This document shows positions 1 to 9,200 of a DNA stretch of 37,274 bases, one piece after another. Position 1 is the first letter of the stretch; the number at the start of each line of letters is the position of its first letter. The notes beneath the pieces were generated by a model that saw only the letters and a program-made list of their open reading frames with translations, was not told where the DNA came from and made no database searches. This DNA is from an uncultured Prevotella sp. Lineage in GTDB: Bacteria; Bacteroidota; Bacteroidia; Bacteroidales; Bacteroidaceae. The translations under genes and the position numbers were made by a program. The DNA lies in contig CALZJQ010000011.1 of NCBI GenBank assembly GCA_945787895.1, positions 1 through 37,274 of the forward strand. Direction: 5' to 3'.

Positions 1-52
1 CGCGACCCCTAGCGTGACAGGCTAGTATTCTAACCAACTGAACTACCGCACC
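1..52 (-). tRNA. tRNA-Asp (anticodon GTC), 3' part cut off by window edge
   Basis: The minus strand from 52 reads as the 5' part of a tRNA: acceptor strand GGTGCGG, D-arm with TAGTTCAGTTGGTTAGA, then an anticodon stem CTAGC/GCTAG around loop CTGTCAC. The anticodon GTC lies at 16-18, giving tRNA-Asp. The sequence follows the standard bacterial tRNA-Asp closely. The variable loop, T-arm and 3' acceptor strand lie beyond position 1. It has its own promoter at 81-112. Confidence 0.93.
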
Positions 53-80
53 AAATGTCGCTATTTCTTTTTTGCGAGTG

Positions 81-112
81 CAAAGGTAGTAATAATTTGC
101 ATACCTACCAAA
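81..112 (-). promoter_or_regulatory. Promoter of tRNA-Asp
   Basis: On the minus strand TTTG (112-109) and TACCTTTG (88-81) are separated by 20 nt. This matches the Bacteroidetes consensus TTTG-N19-21-TAnnTTTG. The start point should be near 74, about 20 nt before the tRNA. The -33 element almost touches the stop codon of the upstream acetyltransferase. Confidence 0.8.
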
Positions 113-115
113 TTT

Positions 116-634
116 TTACCGTACTTTTTTCAAAAAAAGTTGAAAAACCTCTGCATTTATCCCTTTTCCTTCCTTCACAAACCAGTTTTTCAACGTAGAA
201 CCATGTATGAATCCACATTTTCCCAACATTCGGATACAGGCGGCGTTGTCTTCTGACACGTATGCGTAAACATGATCCACAAGCCGTGCACTACGAATAT
301 AACCTATGAATGCCCTCATGGCTTGCAGGGAATATCCCCTGCCTCTAAATTCCTTTGCCAATATGATTCCTATCTCTGCCCGACGGTGTATGGGATTGTA
401 ATCGTTAAGGTCAGCAAGCCCCATGACAAGACCTGGATTATTCCTGTCGCATATTACCAAGCGGACTTGCCGGTCGATGGCAAGGTCACACTTCTGCGTC
501 GCAATATAGTCACGCAAGAGGTAATGAGAAAAAGGAACAGTATTAGAAGAATGCTCCCAGTCCTCCATCGAGTTTTCCATCTGGTAGAGCGGCTCCAGAT
601 CTTCGGGTTCAAGCGGGCGAAGTAAAACTGTCAT
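116..634 (-). CDS. GNAT-family N-acetyltransferase (RimJ/RimL/SpeG-like)
   Basis: The 172-residue protein is a single GNAT domain using acetyl-CoA; the acceptor is unknown. Visible family features are an N-terminal LRPLEPEDLEPLY strand/helix, an acidic E-I-G-I-I-L strand near residue 88, the acetyl-CoA pyrophosphate loop EFRGRGYS near residue 95, and the distal EDNAACIRMLGKCGF helix near residue 130. This arrangement is typical of the RimJ/RimL/SpeG (Acetyltransf_3) branch, which acetylates ribosomal protein N-termini, polyamines or small molecules. Its ATG overlaps the TGA of the upstream small membrane protein gene (ATGA, 631-634), so the two are probably translationally coupled. It ends in TAA just before the tRNA-Asp promoter. 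Confidence 0.85.
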   Translation of the reverse strand: MTVLLRPLEPEDLEPLYQMENSMEDWEHSSNTVPFSHYLLRDYIATQKCDLAIDRQVRLVICDRNNPGLVMGLADLNDYNPIHRRAEIGIILAKEFRGRGYSLQAMRAFIGYIRSARLVDHVYAYVSEDNAACIRMLGKCGFIHGSTLKNWFVKEGKGINAEVFQLFLKKVR

Positions 635-918
635 TTCTCTCTCCTGGTTATAATGAAGGGCAGACAGAGGAGTGACATAATGGCAAGGTATGCAGAGCCA
701 TTATATTCCCACAGGTAATACCCCAAAACATTGACGACAATGACTGAGACAATTATCCAAAGACGGATGACATCCTGCCTCTTCAGCCATTCCTTCCGGG
801 AGTCCGGATCGGATATCTCGCGCTCTCTCTTTGAGACCATAGGCAGGTGATACCATTTCAGGCATATATATATTGCCGACAAAGTAAGCACAAGAATGAA
901 AGTATGAAGGTAAAACAT
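631..918 (-). CDS. Small membrane protein, unknown function
   Basis: A 95-residue protein with three predicted membrane segments: about residues 4-21, 52-68 and 75-90. A charged loop (SKREREISDPDSRKEWLKRQD) separates the first from the second, and the C-terminus is basic (TRREK). I recognise no family. It overlaps the start of the acetyltransferase by 4 nt, the best evidence that it is real. It lies downstream of repeat copy A, and no TAnnTTTG element was found between the repeat and its ATG, so it may depend on read-through from recR. Membrane topology is inferred from hydrophobicity only. Confidence 0.65.
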   Translation of the reverse strand: MFYLHTFILVLTLSAIYICLKWYHLPMVSKREREISDPDSRKEWLKRQDVIRLWIIVSVIVVNVLGYYLWEYNGSAYLAIMSLLCLPFIITRREK

Positions 919-927
919 GTTTTTTTC

Positions 928-1147
928 GGTTTTACGGTTATACGGTTTTATGGTTATACGGAGGTTTGCGGTTTTATGGTTGTAAGGCTGTACGGTTGTA
1001 AGGTTGTAAGGAGGTTTGCGGTTCTACGGAAGTTTGTGAGGCTGATTGTAACTTCCGCACAACCATATAACCAAAAACCTCATAACCGAAAAGGAAACCT
1101 TATAACCTCATAAGCATATAACCGAAAGGAAACCCCACAACCGAACG
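928..1147. repeat. G/T-A/C inverted tandem repeat, copy A
   Basis: This spacer between recR and the small membrane protein gene holds a G/T-rich arm (about 928-1042) of units of the form GGTTNTAN. A core hairpin follows (GGAAGTT 1028-1034 with AACTTCC 1050-1056). An A/C-rich arm (about 1058-1147) of units such as CATAACC and TATAACC completes it, so the two arms are roughly reverse complements. The right arm ends within a few bases of the recR stop codon. See the findings for the family as a whole. Confidence 0.75.
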
Positions 1148-1151
1148 ATTC

Positions 1152-1742
1152 CTACAACGGCACGCGGTTGAGGATGGAACGGCCGAGAGTCACCTCATCG
1201 GTATATTCCAATTCATCGCCTACGCTGATGCCCCGAGCTATGACGCTGAGCTTTACATCGTATTGTTGCAACCGCTTTGAGATATAGAAATTGGTGGTGT
1301 CACCCTCCATTGTGCTGGCAAGTGCGAAGATTACCTCCTGTATGCCTCCCTCTGCCACACGCCGGACAAGCGATTCTATTTCCAGATCACTCGGCCCGAT
1401 TCCGTCCATAGGAGATATAATGCCTCCGAGAACATGATAAAGTCCACGATATTGCTGTGTGTTCTCTATCGCAATGACATCCTGAATGTTCTCGACTACG
1501 CATACCAAGGTATTGTCACGGCGACTGTTGGCACAGATAGGACAGACCTCCGTGTCGGAGATGTTATGACACACCTTACAGTGCTTTATCTCTCTCTTCA
1601 TCTTCTGCAACGTTCCGGTGAAGTCTTCGACAAACTGGTTGTCTTGTCTGAGAATATGCAGTACGAGCCGCATAGCTGTCTTTCGCCCGACACCTGGAAG
1701 TCGTGAGAACTGGTCAATCGCGTTGTCTAATAATTGTGACAT
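1152..1742 (-). CDS. recR: Recombination mediator protein RecR
   Basis: RecR works with RecF/RecO to load RecA on gapped DNA. The 196-residue length is normal for the family. The N-terminus contains the helix-hairpin-helix [12 protein letters not shown] (residues 15-26). A four-Cys zinc finger follows (CKVCHN...CPIC, about residues 55-70), then a Toprim domain beginning near [10 protein letters not shown] and the C-terminal Walker-B-like region ending NRVPL. The ATG at 1742 gives the expected [17 protein letters not shown] start. It lies 61 nt downstream of the secreted glycosidase-like gene and is probably transcribed with it. Its TAG stop lies at the edge of repeat copy A. Confidence 0.96.
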   Translation of the reverse strand: MSQLLDNAIDQFSRLPGVGRKTAMRLVLHILRQDNQFVEDFTGTLQKMKREIKHCKVCHNISDTEVCPICANSRRDNTLVCVVENIQDVIAIENTQQYRGLYHVLGGIISPMDGIGPSDLEIESLVRRVAEGGIQEVIFALASTMEGDTTNFYISKRLQQYDVKLSVIARGISVGDELEYTDEVTLGRSILNRVPL

Positions 1743-1803
1743 AAAAATCGTTTGTTTATCGAGAAAAGCAAATGGTTTGCAGCGTTTGAGGACAAATGTC
1801 TTT

Positions 1804-4074
1804 TTATTGCATCTTCCTCAACCCTTCCCATTTCACATTCCATTTTCCATTTTGGGGAAAGCCAGGATTCGGAATGTCAGGACAGCCGTCCCATCCTGCG
1901 CACATCATCGCTATGGCATCAAGGAAAGCCCCATTGCCCGGCAGGTAGAGGCGCAGTCTCTTAGGTTCCTGATAGTTGTGGCCTGAAACCAAATACGTGT
2001 TCTTTCCTTTATCTATGAGCAATGCCTTTACAGCATTCTCTCCATCTCCGAGACGTGCCGCGCACATGGCTGTCATTCCATAGTCCCATCCCCATGTAGT
2101 TTCCCAGTTCCAGTTTTCCATCACCCAGTCAAGCGTGCGCTGCATCATGGCGCGGTTGTAATGTCCATAGTATGGAAGCAGTCCACATGCGCCAAGGACA
2201 GCTGGATGGTCAGACCGGCATTTCAAGTAGAACTCCTCTTTTGTAAGTTGTTTCTTGCCGCTTTCTCCTCCATAGTTGAACGGGTCAAATGCCATATTGG
2301 CAGAAATCGTATCAGAAGGATTTGAGACAAGGAACGGCTGAGAAGGCATTCCTGCCGTATATATCCCCTCATGCTGCGGCAAGGAAGCAAGACGCCGGAT
2401 TACTTCATCCCAGTCATGACGACGTTCTTTACCCATTCGCTCACGCCATTTCTGGGCAGTGGCAAGACCGTATGTAAAATACACTTGCTCGAAGGGGTGG
2501 CAGTATGAGAAGTCTTTGGACATAGATTCCTGCATTGCAGTCTGTCCGTATAGTTGGATAGGAACATCATCGTGAGCACATGACAATGCAAAATCACAAA
2601 GAAACTCAGCCGTTTCCTCCACATTCCTTCCATATCTGTCGAGAACAGCCTTCCTTTCAGCATCCGTAACATTTGGCTGCTCAGATACGATACGCCACAT
2701 CTCCTCTGCCATATATATATAATGTGGCTGTTGCCAAGTGAGGAAAGAGCCCACGTTGCTTGGCGACTCACCCACCCAAGGGTCGGTCATCTTCATCCAC
2801 CTTATACCCTTGAAATTCTGCCGCTGGGCTATTCTCCTTGCTTCCGGATAAGCTTTGGCATTATACCATTCGAGCATCCTTTCCAATACTTCAGGCCTGT
2901 TCCACAAAGCAAAATCTACGGTATGCCACCAAGTCATCTCAAGGTGAGGACGACCATACCATGAATTATACGTCAGTCCGGTCTCCTGCGCCGGGGTCTC
3001 GTTTGCACAGTTAATGAAAGTCAGGTATTGGGAGAGCACGGTTCTTCGTTCCAATTCCTTGGCTCTTATATCTTTACATTCACCAAAATCGACAAATGCA
3101 CCAGTCTCCCACCATTGGTTCCAGTATTTTCTCACCTCATCAATGGACTTTGCAAATGAGAATGAGGTTTTGTCCGGTTGCTGCTGGGAATACTCTACAC
3201 GGAGATTGAAGCGACTTGACTTTGGAAACAGTGAATAGGTATGGTTTCCTTCTTCCCTGACTACAGCCTTTCCCTCCCACTGCATGAGTATGTAATACTT
3301 TGTATCATCAATGCAGTGTTCTACGAGAATGCAGTTTCCTTTCCTCTGAACTATCCGTGAGGAATGCTTGTCAGCACTGTTCCAGTCTGATGCAGCGTCA
3401 GCATGTTTACCTGAAGGATATGGCAAGGAAAGTGCAAGTGACACATTTCCCTTGCCAAGCAGTTTGCTCTCCAACGAATAGATGACTGCATCCTGGCAAG
3501 GCATAAAAGCCGTATTGACAGTAAATGGATACCCGAGAGCTGAGAAACGTGATGTTATCACGCCGTTATAAAGGCTTAGACGCTGGTCAATATCTTCGAT
3601 TTCCGACTCCTTTACCTGCCTGTCTCCCTGCTTGATTACGAGGGCTACGTTGCCAAGGTTGAGACGATGGGGATTGACACGGAAATACTCTGTGGCTTTC
3701 TTTCCCCTTCCTTCCACTTTATTTTCCACCGCATAGACCTCTTTTCGTCCATGACCGAGGTCCATTTCCCTCTCCGTCTCCTCACGTCGGAGGTTTTCTT
3801 TGTTTGGGAAAGAATGCCATCCCCAATCCGACATTGAGCAGAGCGGGACACCAAGTTCGTAGTTCTGAGGATAAGACTGCATACCGGTAACATCCACCGT
3901 AGTGGCAAAATGTCCATTGCCTACTGACAGAGAATTGAGCGGGTCAGCATTTTTCACTACAGGATTATTCCTTTCGAGTACACAGGCCCGATTTATCTTC
4001 TCCACTTCTTCACCCGCAGCGAAGATACCGGTTGCAAGAGTAGCGAGTAAAATAACAGATAGTAGTCTTTTCAT
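1804..4074 (-). CDS. Secreted six-hairpin (GH65/GH95-like) glycosidase-like protein
   Basis: A 756-residue exported protein with a clear type I signal peptide ([19 protein letters not shown], cleavage near A-A-G). The mature part starts with a beta-rich N-terminal region containing [15 protein letters not shown], a motif like the LGNGxxG region of GH65/GH95 proteins. A central (alpha/alpha)6-type region follows, rich in Trp: [20 protein letters not shown], then [17 protein letters not shown] and [18 protein letters not shown]. The C-terminus has a further Trp-rich stretch ([16 protein letters not shown]). I cannot assign a GH family or substrate, nor identify the catalytic acid with certainty. 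The role is probably periplasmic or surface glycan processing. It sits 30 nt after the DUF4296 gene in a housekeeping run, with no SusC/SusD genes nearby. Confidence 0.75.
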   Translation of the reverse strand: MKRLLSVILLATLATGIFAAGEEVEKINRACVLERNNPVVKNADPLNSLSVGNGHFATTVDVTGMQSYPQNYELGVPLCSMSDWGWHSFPNKENLRREETEREMDLGHGRKEVYAVENKVEGRGKKATEYFRVNPHRLNLGNVALVIKQGDRQVKESEIEDIDQRLSLYNGVITSRFSALGYPFTVNTAFMPCQDAVIYSLESKLLGKGNVSLALSLPYPSGKHADAASDWNSADKHSSRIVQRKGNCILVEHCIDDTKYYILMQWEGKAVVREEGNHTYSLFPKSSRFNLRVEYSQQQPDKTSFSFAKSIDEVRKYWNQWWETGAFVDFGECKDIRAKELERRTVLSQYLTFINCANETPAQETGLTYNSWYGRPHLEMTWWHTVDFALWNRPEVLERMLEWYNAKAYPEARRIAQRQNFKGIRWMKMTDPWVGESPSNVGSFLTWQQPHYIYMAEEMWRIVSEQPNVTDAERKAVLDRYGRNVEETAEFLCDFALSCAHDDVPIQLYGQTAMQESMSKDFSYCHPFEQVYFTYGLATAQKWRERMGKERRHDWDEVIRRLASLPQHEGIYTAGMPSQPFLVSNPSDTISANMAFDPFNYGGESGKKQLTKEEFYLKCRSDHPAVLGACGLLPYYGHYNRAMMQRTLDWVMENWNWETTWGWDYGMTAMCAARLGDGENAVKALLIDKGKNTYLVSGHNYQEPKRLRLYLPGNGAFLDAIAMMCAGWDGCPDIPNPGFPQNGKWNVKWEGLRKMQ

Positions 4075-4104
4075 GTTAGCAGTTGATTTTGTTGTCTATG
4101 TTGA

Positions 4105-4992
4105 TTACAAAGGAGAGCGTACGAGCGTTTTAGGTCCATTGCTTGAAGCATCAACGGAATCTTTGTGAATATTCTGTACAGAATCCCGGTTGGTAACGTT
4201 CATACTGTCTGTTGAGGTCTTTCTTTCTTCCTCCTTTTTCTTCTCCTGATGGGCAATGACTATCTTGACATTTGATACGGAAGCAAGCCTTACGGTAGAG
4301 GAAGGGACATCATTAAGGCTCTTGCTGAGCATAAAATATCCGCTCACTTTTTTTATCCCAAGATGCTCGTCATCTTGAATGGGTATCGACGTAGTGGTCT
4401 GTTGGGTAGCGTGCCGCACCTGAGAAACAACGCTGTCGTTCATAAATGTGACCGCCATCACAGCCACCAAGTCGCGGATTCCGTCCTGAAAAACGAACTG
4501 TGACTGAAACTGCAGGGTCAATCTGTCACCTTTCCTTACGGTGCTGTCCGTCACGATTTCAAAACTGCGGATGTTGTACGGCTCATTGGGAATAAGGATG
4601 AAATTGCGTTCCATATTCCAGATGTTCGAGGTATCGGCAGCAAATCCCTCCCCTGCAAGTGACGCTTCTCCTCCGAGATTGACCACCTCCTCACGCATTC
4701 TTTCCGCCACATTATTATATATGGAATGCAGTACGTCTGCATGACGGCAATAATAATTGAACGAAGAGTCCCATTCCGCCTGCGTTATGTCATATTTCTT
4801 GAGTATGGCTGCATGGTATTTAGTTTCTTCAAAAGCCCTGTCCTCATAGTTTCCATTTTCTGCAATGCCCTGCGCCAAGTGCATGTCATAAATGATGTCC
4901 TCCATCAATCCTTCAGACAAAACATTCTGATTGTCTGACGAACATGATGCGAAAACAAGCACACTAAGCAATATGAATAATAAATGTCTCAC
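4105..4992 (-). CDS. DUF4296 domain lipoprotein
   Basis: A 295-residue predicted lipoprotein. The signal sequence MRHLLFILLSVLVFASCSS has a lipobox FASC with the acceptor Cys at residue 17. The N-terminal half (LSEGLMEDIIYDMHLAQGIAEN, then a Tyr-rich helical region with YDITQAEWDSSFNYYCRHAD) matches the DUF4296 family, which is common in Bacteroidetes. The C-terminal tail is polar and Lys/Glu/Ser-rich. Function is unknown. It sits directly downstream of lspA, whose product processes lipoproteins; this adjacency is, from memory, common in the phylum. The gap to lspA is 34 nt, so one operon is likely. Confidence 0.85.
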   Translation of the reverse strand: MRHLLFILLSVLVFASCSSDNQNVLSEGLMEDIIYDMHLAQGIAENGNYEDRAFEETKYHAAILKKYDITQAEWDSSFNYYCRHADVLHSIYNNVAERMREEVVNLGGEASLAGEGFAADTSNIWNMERNFILIPNEPYNIRSFEIVTDSTVRKGDRLTLQFQSQFVFQDGIRDLVAVMAVTFMNDSVVSQVRHATQQTTTSIPIQDDEHLGIKKVSGYFMLSKSLNDVPSSTVRLASVSNVKIVIAHQEKKKEEERKTSTDSMNVTNRDSVQNIHKDSVDASSNGPKTLVRSPL

Positions 4993-5026
4993 GGAATAGT
5001 ATAAAAAAAAGTAAGCTGATGACCTT

Positions 5027-5653
5027 TTACTTAAAGGATAGATTCCTTAGTTCTTTCCTGCAAAACAACAGCATGGCAATTACACTGACGCTGATGCTTG
5101 CATCTGCAAAATTGAAAACAGGGCTGAAGAATATGAACTGCTGCCCGCCCCAAAACGGAAACCAGTCGGGATAGTGAGTCACTATGAGGGGAAAATAGAA
5201 CATATCTACCACCCTACCCTCAAGAAAAGGAGCATATCCCGTGCCGAAAGGCACAAGACATGACACTGAATAAGGAGTGGAATTGGAGAATGTCAGTCCA
5301 TAGAACATACAGTCGATGAGGTTTCCGGCAGCTCCAGCGAGCAACATTGACAGCAGTACGACATACACAGTCCTCGCACCACGCATTATCTGCCTTGAAA
5401 TGTACCATGCAATGACAAAGATGGCAACGAATCGGAAAAGCGAAAGCATGATCTTCGGCATGATAGACATTCCCCACGCCATACCGTTGTTTTCAATAAA
5501 GAGTATATGAAACCAATCCGTCACACGGATACATTCATGCAACGTCATGGTCGTCTTTACCTCAATCTTGATAACCTGATCGATGATGAGGATGGCCAAT
5601 ACTATTATTATGGATAAAAATGCTTGTTTTTTCTTGTTTGGTTTCATCAACAT
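5027..5653 (-). CDS. lspA: Lipoprotein signal peptidase (signal peptidase II)
   Basis: An inner-membrane aspartyl protease that removes signal peptides from diacylglyceryl-modified prolipoproteins. The 208-residue protein has four hydrophobic segments. The family motifs are present: AGAAGNLID (106-114), GRVVDMFYF with catalytic Asp150, and FNFADASISV with catalytic Asp184. It is longer than the roughly 165-residue E. coli enzyme because of an insertion between GNLID and VVD, which is usual in Bacteroidetes. The start could be Met1 (5653) or Met3 (5647, MKPNKKKQ). It lies between the DksA-like gene and the DUF4296 lipoprotein on the same strand. Confidence 0.95.
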   Translation of the reverse strand: MLMKPNKKKQAFLSIIIVLAILIIDQVIKIEVKTTMTLHECIRVTDWFHILFIENNGMAWGMSIMPKIMLSLFRFVAIFVIAWYISRQIMRGARTVYVVLLSMLLAGAAGNLIDCMFYGLTFSNSTPYSVSCLVPFGTGYAPFLEGRVVDMFYFPLIVTHYPDWFPFWGGQQFIFFSPVFNFADASISVSVIAMLLFCRKELRNLSFK

Positions 5654-5667
5654 TAATCATTTACCAT

Positions 5668-5756
5668 TAGGTCGCTTCAGGGCTTTCGGGGTTCAACAGA
5701 CAGGCAGATATCTGGAAAAACCACGCAACTGCCAAACCTCACGACAACCCACGGCT
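5668..5756. repeat. Possible degenerate copy of the G/T-A/C inverted repeat (copy G)
   Basis: The 101-nt spacer between the DksA-like gene and lspA has a G/T-rich left part (GGTCGC...TCGGGGTT, about 5671-5692). Its right part is A/C-rich (AAACCACGCAACTGCCAAACC and CACGACAACCCACGG, about 5717-5753). The right part runs into the TAG stop of the DksA-like gene. The arrangement resembles copies A, B and D, but the units have decayed, so membership is tentative. Confidence 0.35.
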
Positions 5757-6138
5757 ATTTGTTTCTTGCGTTTTTGGATTCCACGCTGAGCGTAGCATGA
5801 GGGACAATACGGAGTCTCTCCTTTGGAATCAGTTCTCCAGTGATACGGTCTATGCCGTAAGTCTTGTTCTGGATGCGGATAAGTGCAGCCTCAAGCCCGC
5901 GGATAAACTTCTCTTGCCGCGCTGCGAACATCATGGTTTCTTCCTTAGTCTGGGTGATGCTTCCCTCTTCCAGCACTTTATATGTAGGCGACGTGTCAGC
6001 AACATCATTGCCATCATCATTTCTGAGCACACTCATCAGTTGCTTGTAATTCTCACGTGCAACAACCAATTTTTCTTCAATAATAACTCTGAACTCTTCC
6101 AGTTCTTCATCACTATACCTTTTCTTTATTTCTGCCAT
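5755..6138 (-). CDS. DksA/TraR-family protein without the zinc-finger cysteines
   Basis: A 127-residue small regulator-like protein. It has a charged helical N-terminus (about residues 1-45), an acidic linker, a second helix, and the DksA C-terminal signature YGIDRITGELIPKERLRIVP (about 94-113) followed by HATLSVESK. DksA-family proteins bind RNA polymerase through the secondary channel with a coiled coil. Classical DksA has a Cys4 zinc finger; Bacteroidetes relatives usually retain fewer Cys, and this one has none, with Asp in the position of the usual YGIC Cys. The fold and RNA polymerase role are inferred from the family. It lies between ileS and lspA in what looks like one transcription unit, and ends in TAG. 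Confidence 0.85.
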   Translation of the reverse strand: MAEIKKRYSDEELEEFRVIIEEKLVVARENYKQLMSVLRNDDGNDVADTSPTYKVLEEGSITQTKEETMMFAARQEKFIRGLEAALIRIQNKTYGIDRITGELIPKERLRIVPHATLSVESKNARNK

Positions 6139-6207
6139 GATACAATAATTAGGTTTGATTGATATTAGTTTTAATGTATAGTATTATTTGTTTCGACGAC
6201 AAGACCT

Positions 6208-6255
6208 ATTGTTTCAACCGCACGTTCCAATGCAGGAACGCACGGTTGAAACAAT
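6208..6255. terminator. Long perfect-like hairpin downstream of ileS
   Basis: Two 21-nt arms (6208-6228 and 6235-6255) pair with only two non-Watson-Crick positions around the 6-nt loop AATGCA. The hairpin starts 8 nt after the ileS stop. No T-tract follows on the minus strand, so it may be a processing or attenuation hairpin rather than a full intrinsic terminator. It separates ileS from the DksA-like gene. Confidence 0.6.
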
Positions 6256-6263
6256 TATCTTTC

Positions 6264-9200
6264 TCACGATTTTGCGACAAAGACCTTAGCCTTGAAATCT
6301 CCAAAGTCAGCATCTGCTCCTGCAGAGGCATCACCGATGGTGAGACTGTTTGCCAATACCTGCGATGCAATATGATTGCCAAACACCTTTACTGCTGAGA
6401 CAAGTTGCTCATTCTCCTCGATGACGACATTGATACGGTCGGTTATCTCATAACCGTTTTCTTTACGCATAGCCTGTATTCTCTTGATAATCAGACGTGC
6501 AACACCTTCATTCTTAAGTTCTGGTGTAATCTCAATGTCGAGAGCTACCGTTATCTTGCCTTCCTGAGCAATGGTCCATCCGGGAATATCCTCCGAGATA
6601 ATCTCCACATCGACGGCTTCTATCAGTGTATCCTGTCCTTCCACGATGAGAGATATGCTGCCATTCTGCTCAAGTTCAGCAATCTGCTCCTGCGACATAG
6701 CTATGACTGCTGCATTGACAGCCTTCATGAGCTTGCCGAATTTCTTTCCCATCGTGCGGAAATTGCACTTTACCTTTTTGACCAACTGCATTCCATTTCC
6801 GTCTTCGATGAAAGACAGTTCCTTGACATTCGTCTCCGCAAGAATAACTCCTGCCATACGTTCTATCTGATTCTTCATCTTAGCATCTGAAGCTGGGATG
6901 GAAATCACCTGCAAAGCCTGGATTACAGGTATCTTCACCTTCTTGCGCAACGACAGAACCATTGACGTCACCTGCATTGCAAGTTGCATTGCCTCTTCGA
7001 GTTCCTTATTGATAAACTCCTCATTAGCCTCGGGATATTTGGCAAGGTGCACGCTTTCCGCCTTGTTCTTGCCAGTGACAGAATTGAGGTCAAGGAACAA
7101 CTGGTCTGCGTAGAATGGAGAAATAGGGGCAATAAGCCTCGCTATTGTTTCGATACAAGTATAGAGCGTCTGGTAGGCAGACAGTTTATCCTGCGTCATA
7201 CCACCGCCCCAGAAGCGTTTCTTGTTGAGACGGATATACCAGTTAGAGAGCTTGTCAATTACGAAGTTTTGGATTAAACGACCTGCAGGAGTAACGTCAT
7301 AATCAGACAGATACGTATCTACCTCCTTGACGAGAGAATTAAGTTCAGAAAGCAGCCATCTGTCAAAGTCAGGACGTTCTGCGAACGGTATCTCATCCTC
7401 TGAGTAGTCGAAGCCGTCAACATTGGCATAAAGCGTGAAGAAAGAATATGCCTGATATAATTTCACGAAGAAAGCACTGGTCACTTCGCTCACTCCATCA
7501 ATGTCAAACGAGAGATTATCCCATGGGGAAGAGTTGGTCACCATGTACCAGCGCACGGCATCCGTGCCGTATGTACCGATACATTCAAACGGATTGATTA
7601 CGTTACCAAGACGCTTCGACATCTTCACGCCGTTCTTATCGAGCACAAGACCGTTGGATATGACATTCCTGTATGCGACAGAATCGAAAACCATAGTTGA
7701 GATTGCATGGAGAGTGAAGAACCATCCGCGTGTCTGGTCAACTCCCTCTGCAATAAAGTCGGCAGGGAACGCCTTACCCTCGTCAATGAGGTCACGGTTT
7801 TCAAACGGATAGTGTATCTGGGCATACGGCATCGCACCTGAGTCAAACCACACGTCAATGAGGTCGAGCTCTCTCGTCAGCACGTTGCCGGTGTCAGACA
7901 CGAGCTTAATATCATCCACGTACGGGCGGTGGAGGTCAATCTTCTCATAGTTTTCCTTAGAGAAATCTCCGGGAACGAATCCCTTTACCTTCAGGGGATT
8001 CTCTTTCATCACTCCAGCCTTCACAGCCTTTTCTATCTCGTTGTAAAGCTCTTCTACAGAACCTATGCACAACTCCTCCTTCGTGTCACGGTTGCGCCAG
8101 ATAGGGAGCGGTGTACCCCAATAGCGTGAGCGTGAAAGATTCCAGTCGTTAAGATTCTCAAGCCATTTGCCGAAGCGTCCCGTTCCGGTAGATTCCGGAT
8201 GCCAGCTGATGGTATTGTTGAACTCCGACATACGCTCTTTCTTTGCCGTTGAGCGGATAAACCAAGAATCAAGAGGATAATACAAGACAGGCTTGTCGGT
8301 GCGCCAGCAATGAGGATAGTTATGTACGTGCTTTTCTATTTTGAAGGCACTTCCCTCTTCCTTCATTTCAAGGCAAATGACGACGTTGAGGTCCATGTCC
8401 TTCATCGCCGCCTTCTCGTCATATTTTCCGTCAGCGTTGTATTTCGGGTCGTACGCATTCTTCACATAGTCTCCCGAATGCTTCCAGTAAGCATCTTCCA
8501 CACAAAGCTTTACGAACTCGACATTCATGTCTTGCTTGACAAAATAACGCCCTTTGAAATCCACCATAGGGCGTGTGTCGCCGGCCTTGTCGATGACGAA
8601 GAGCGAAGGAATGCCCGCATCCTTGGCTACCTTTGCGTCATCTGCACCAAAGGTAGGGGCGATATGCACGATGCCTGTACCGTCATCAGTAGTGACATAG
8701 TCTCCGGGAATGATGCGGAAAGCCTCGGATGTCTTCTCTACGACAGCATCTCCTTCAAGAGCGCAGGGCTTGACCCACTGCATGAGTTGTCTGTAATGGA
8801 TTCCCACAAGGTCTGCGCCCTTGCCTTTCCAGAGTATCTCCATCGGGAGTTCATTACCCTCATCGTCCTTCTTTGCCTGGAAATAAGAAGCGAGCCTGCT
8901 CTCTGCAATGACATAGACAGCCTCCTCGTCAGTATAAGGATTATTACCCTTTACTGCAACATACTCTATCTTGGGACCCACGCACAGTGCGGTATTAGAC
9001 GGCAAGGTCCAAGGTGTGGTAGTCCATGCGAGCACATATACCGGCAGCTGCGTATCAATAAAGTCCACCTTGTCGGTGACCTTGAACTGTGCAGTGACCG
9101 TAGTGTCCTTCACGTCCCTGTAGCATCCCGGCTGATTGAGCTCATGGCTTGACAGCCCCGTTCCCGCAGCAGGAGAATAAGGCTGTATGGTATAGCCCTT

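Noticed and set aside
847..1113. Open frame translating to GFTVIRFYGYTEV-like repeats
   Set aside because: It is just repeat copy A read as protein; the periodicity comes from the DNA octamers.
8310..9152. 280-codon open frame on the plus strand
   Set aside because: It lies fully antisense to ileS, whose motifs are continuous through the region; its composition is that of a shadow frame and it has no recognisable domain.
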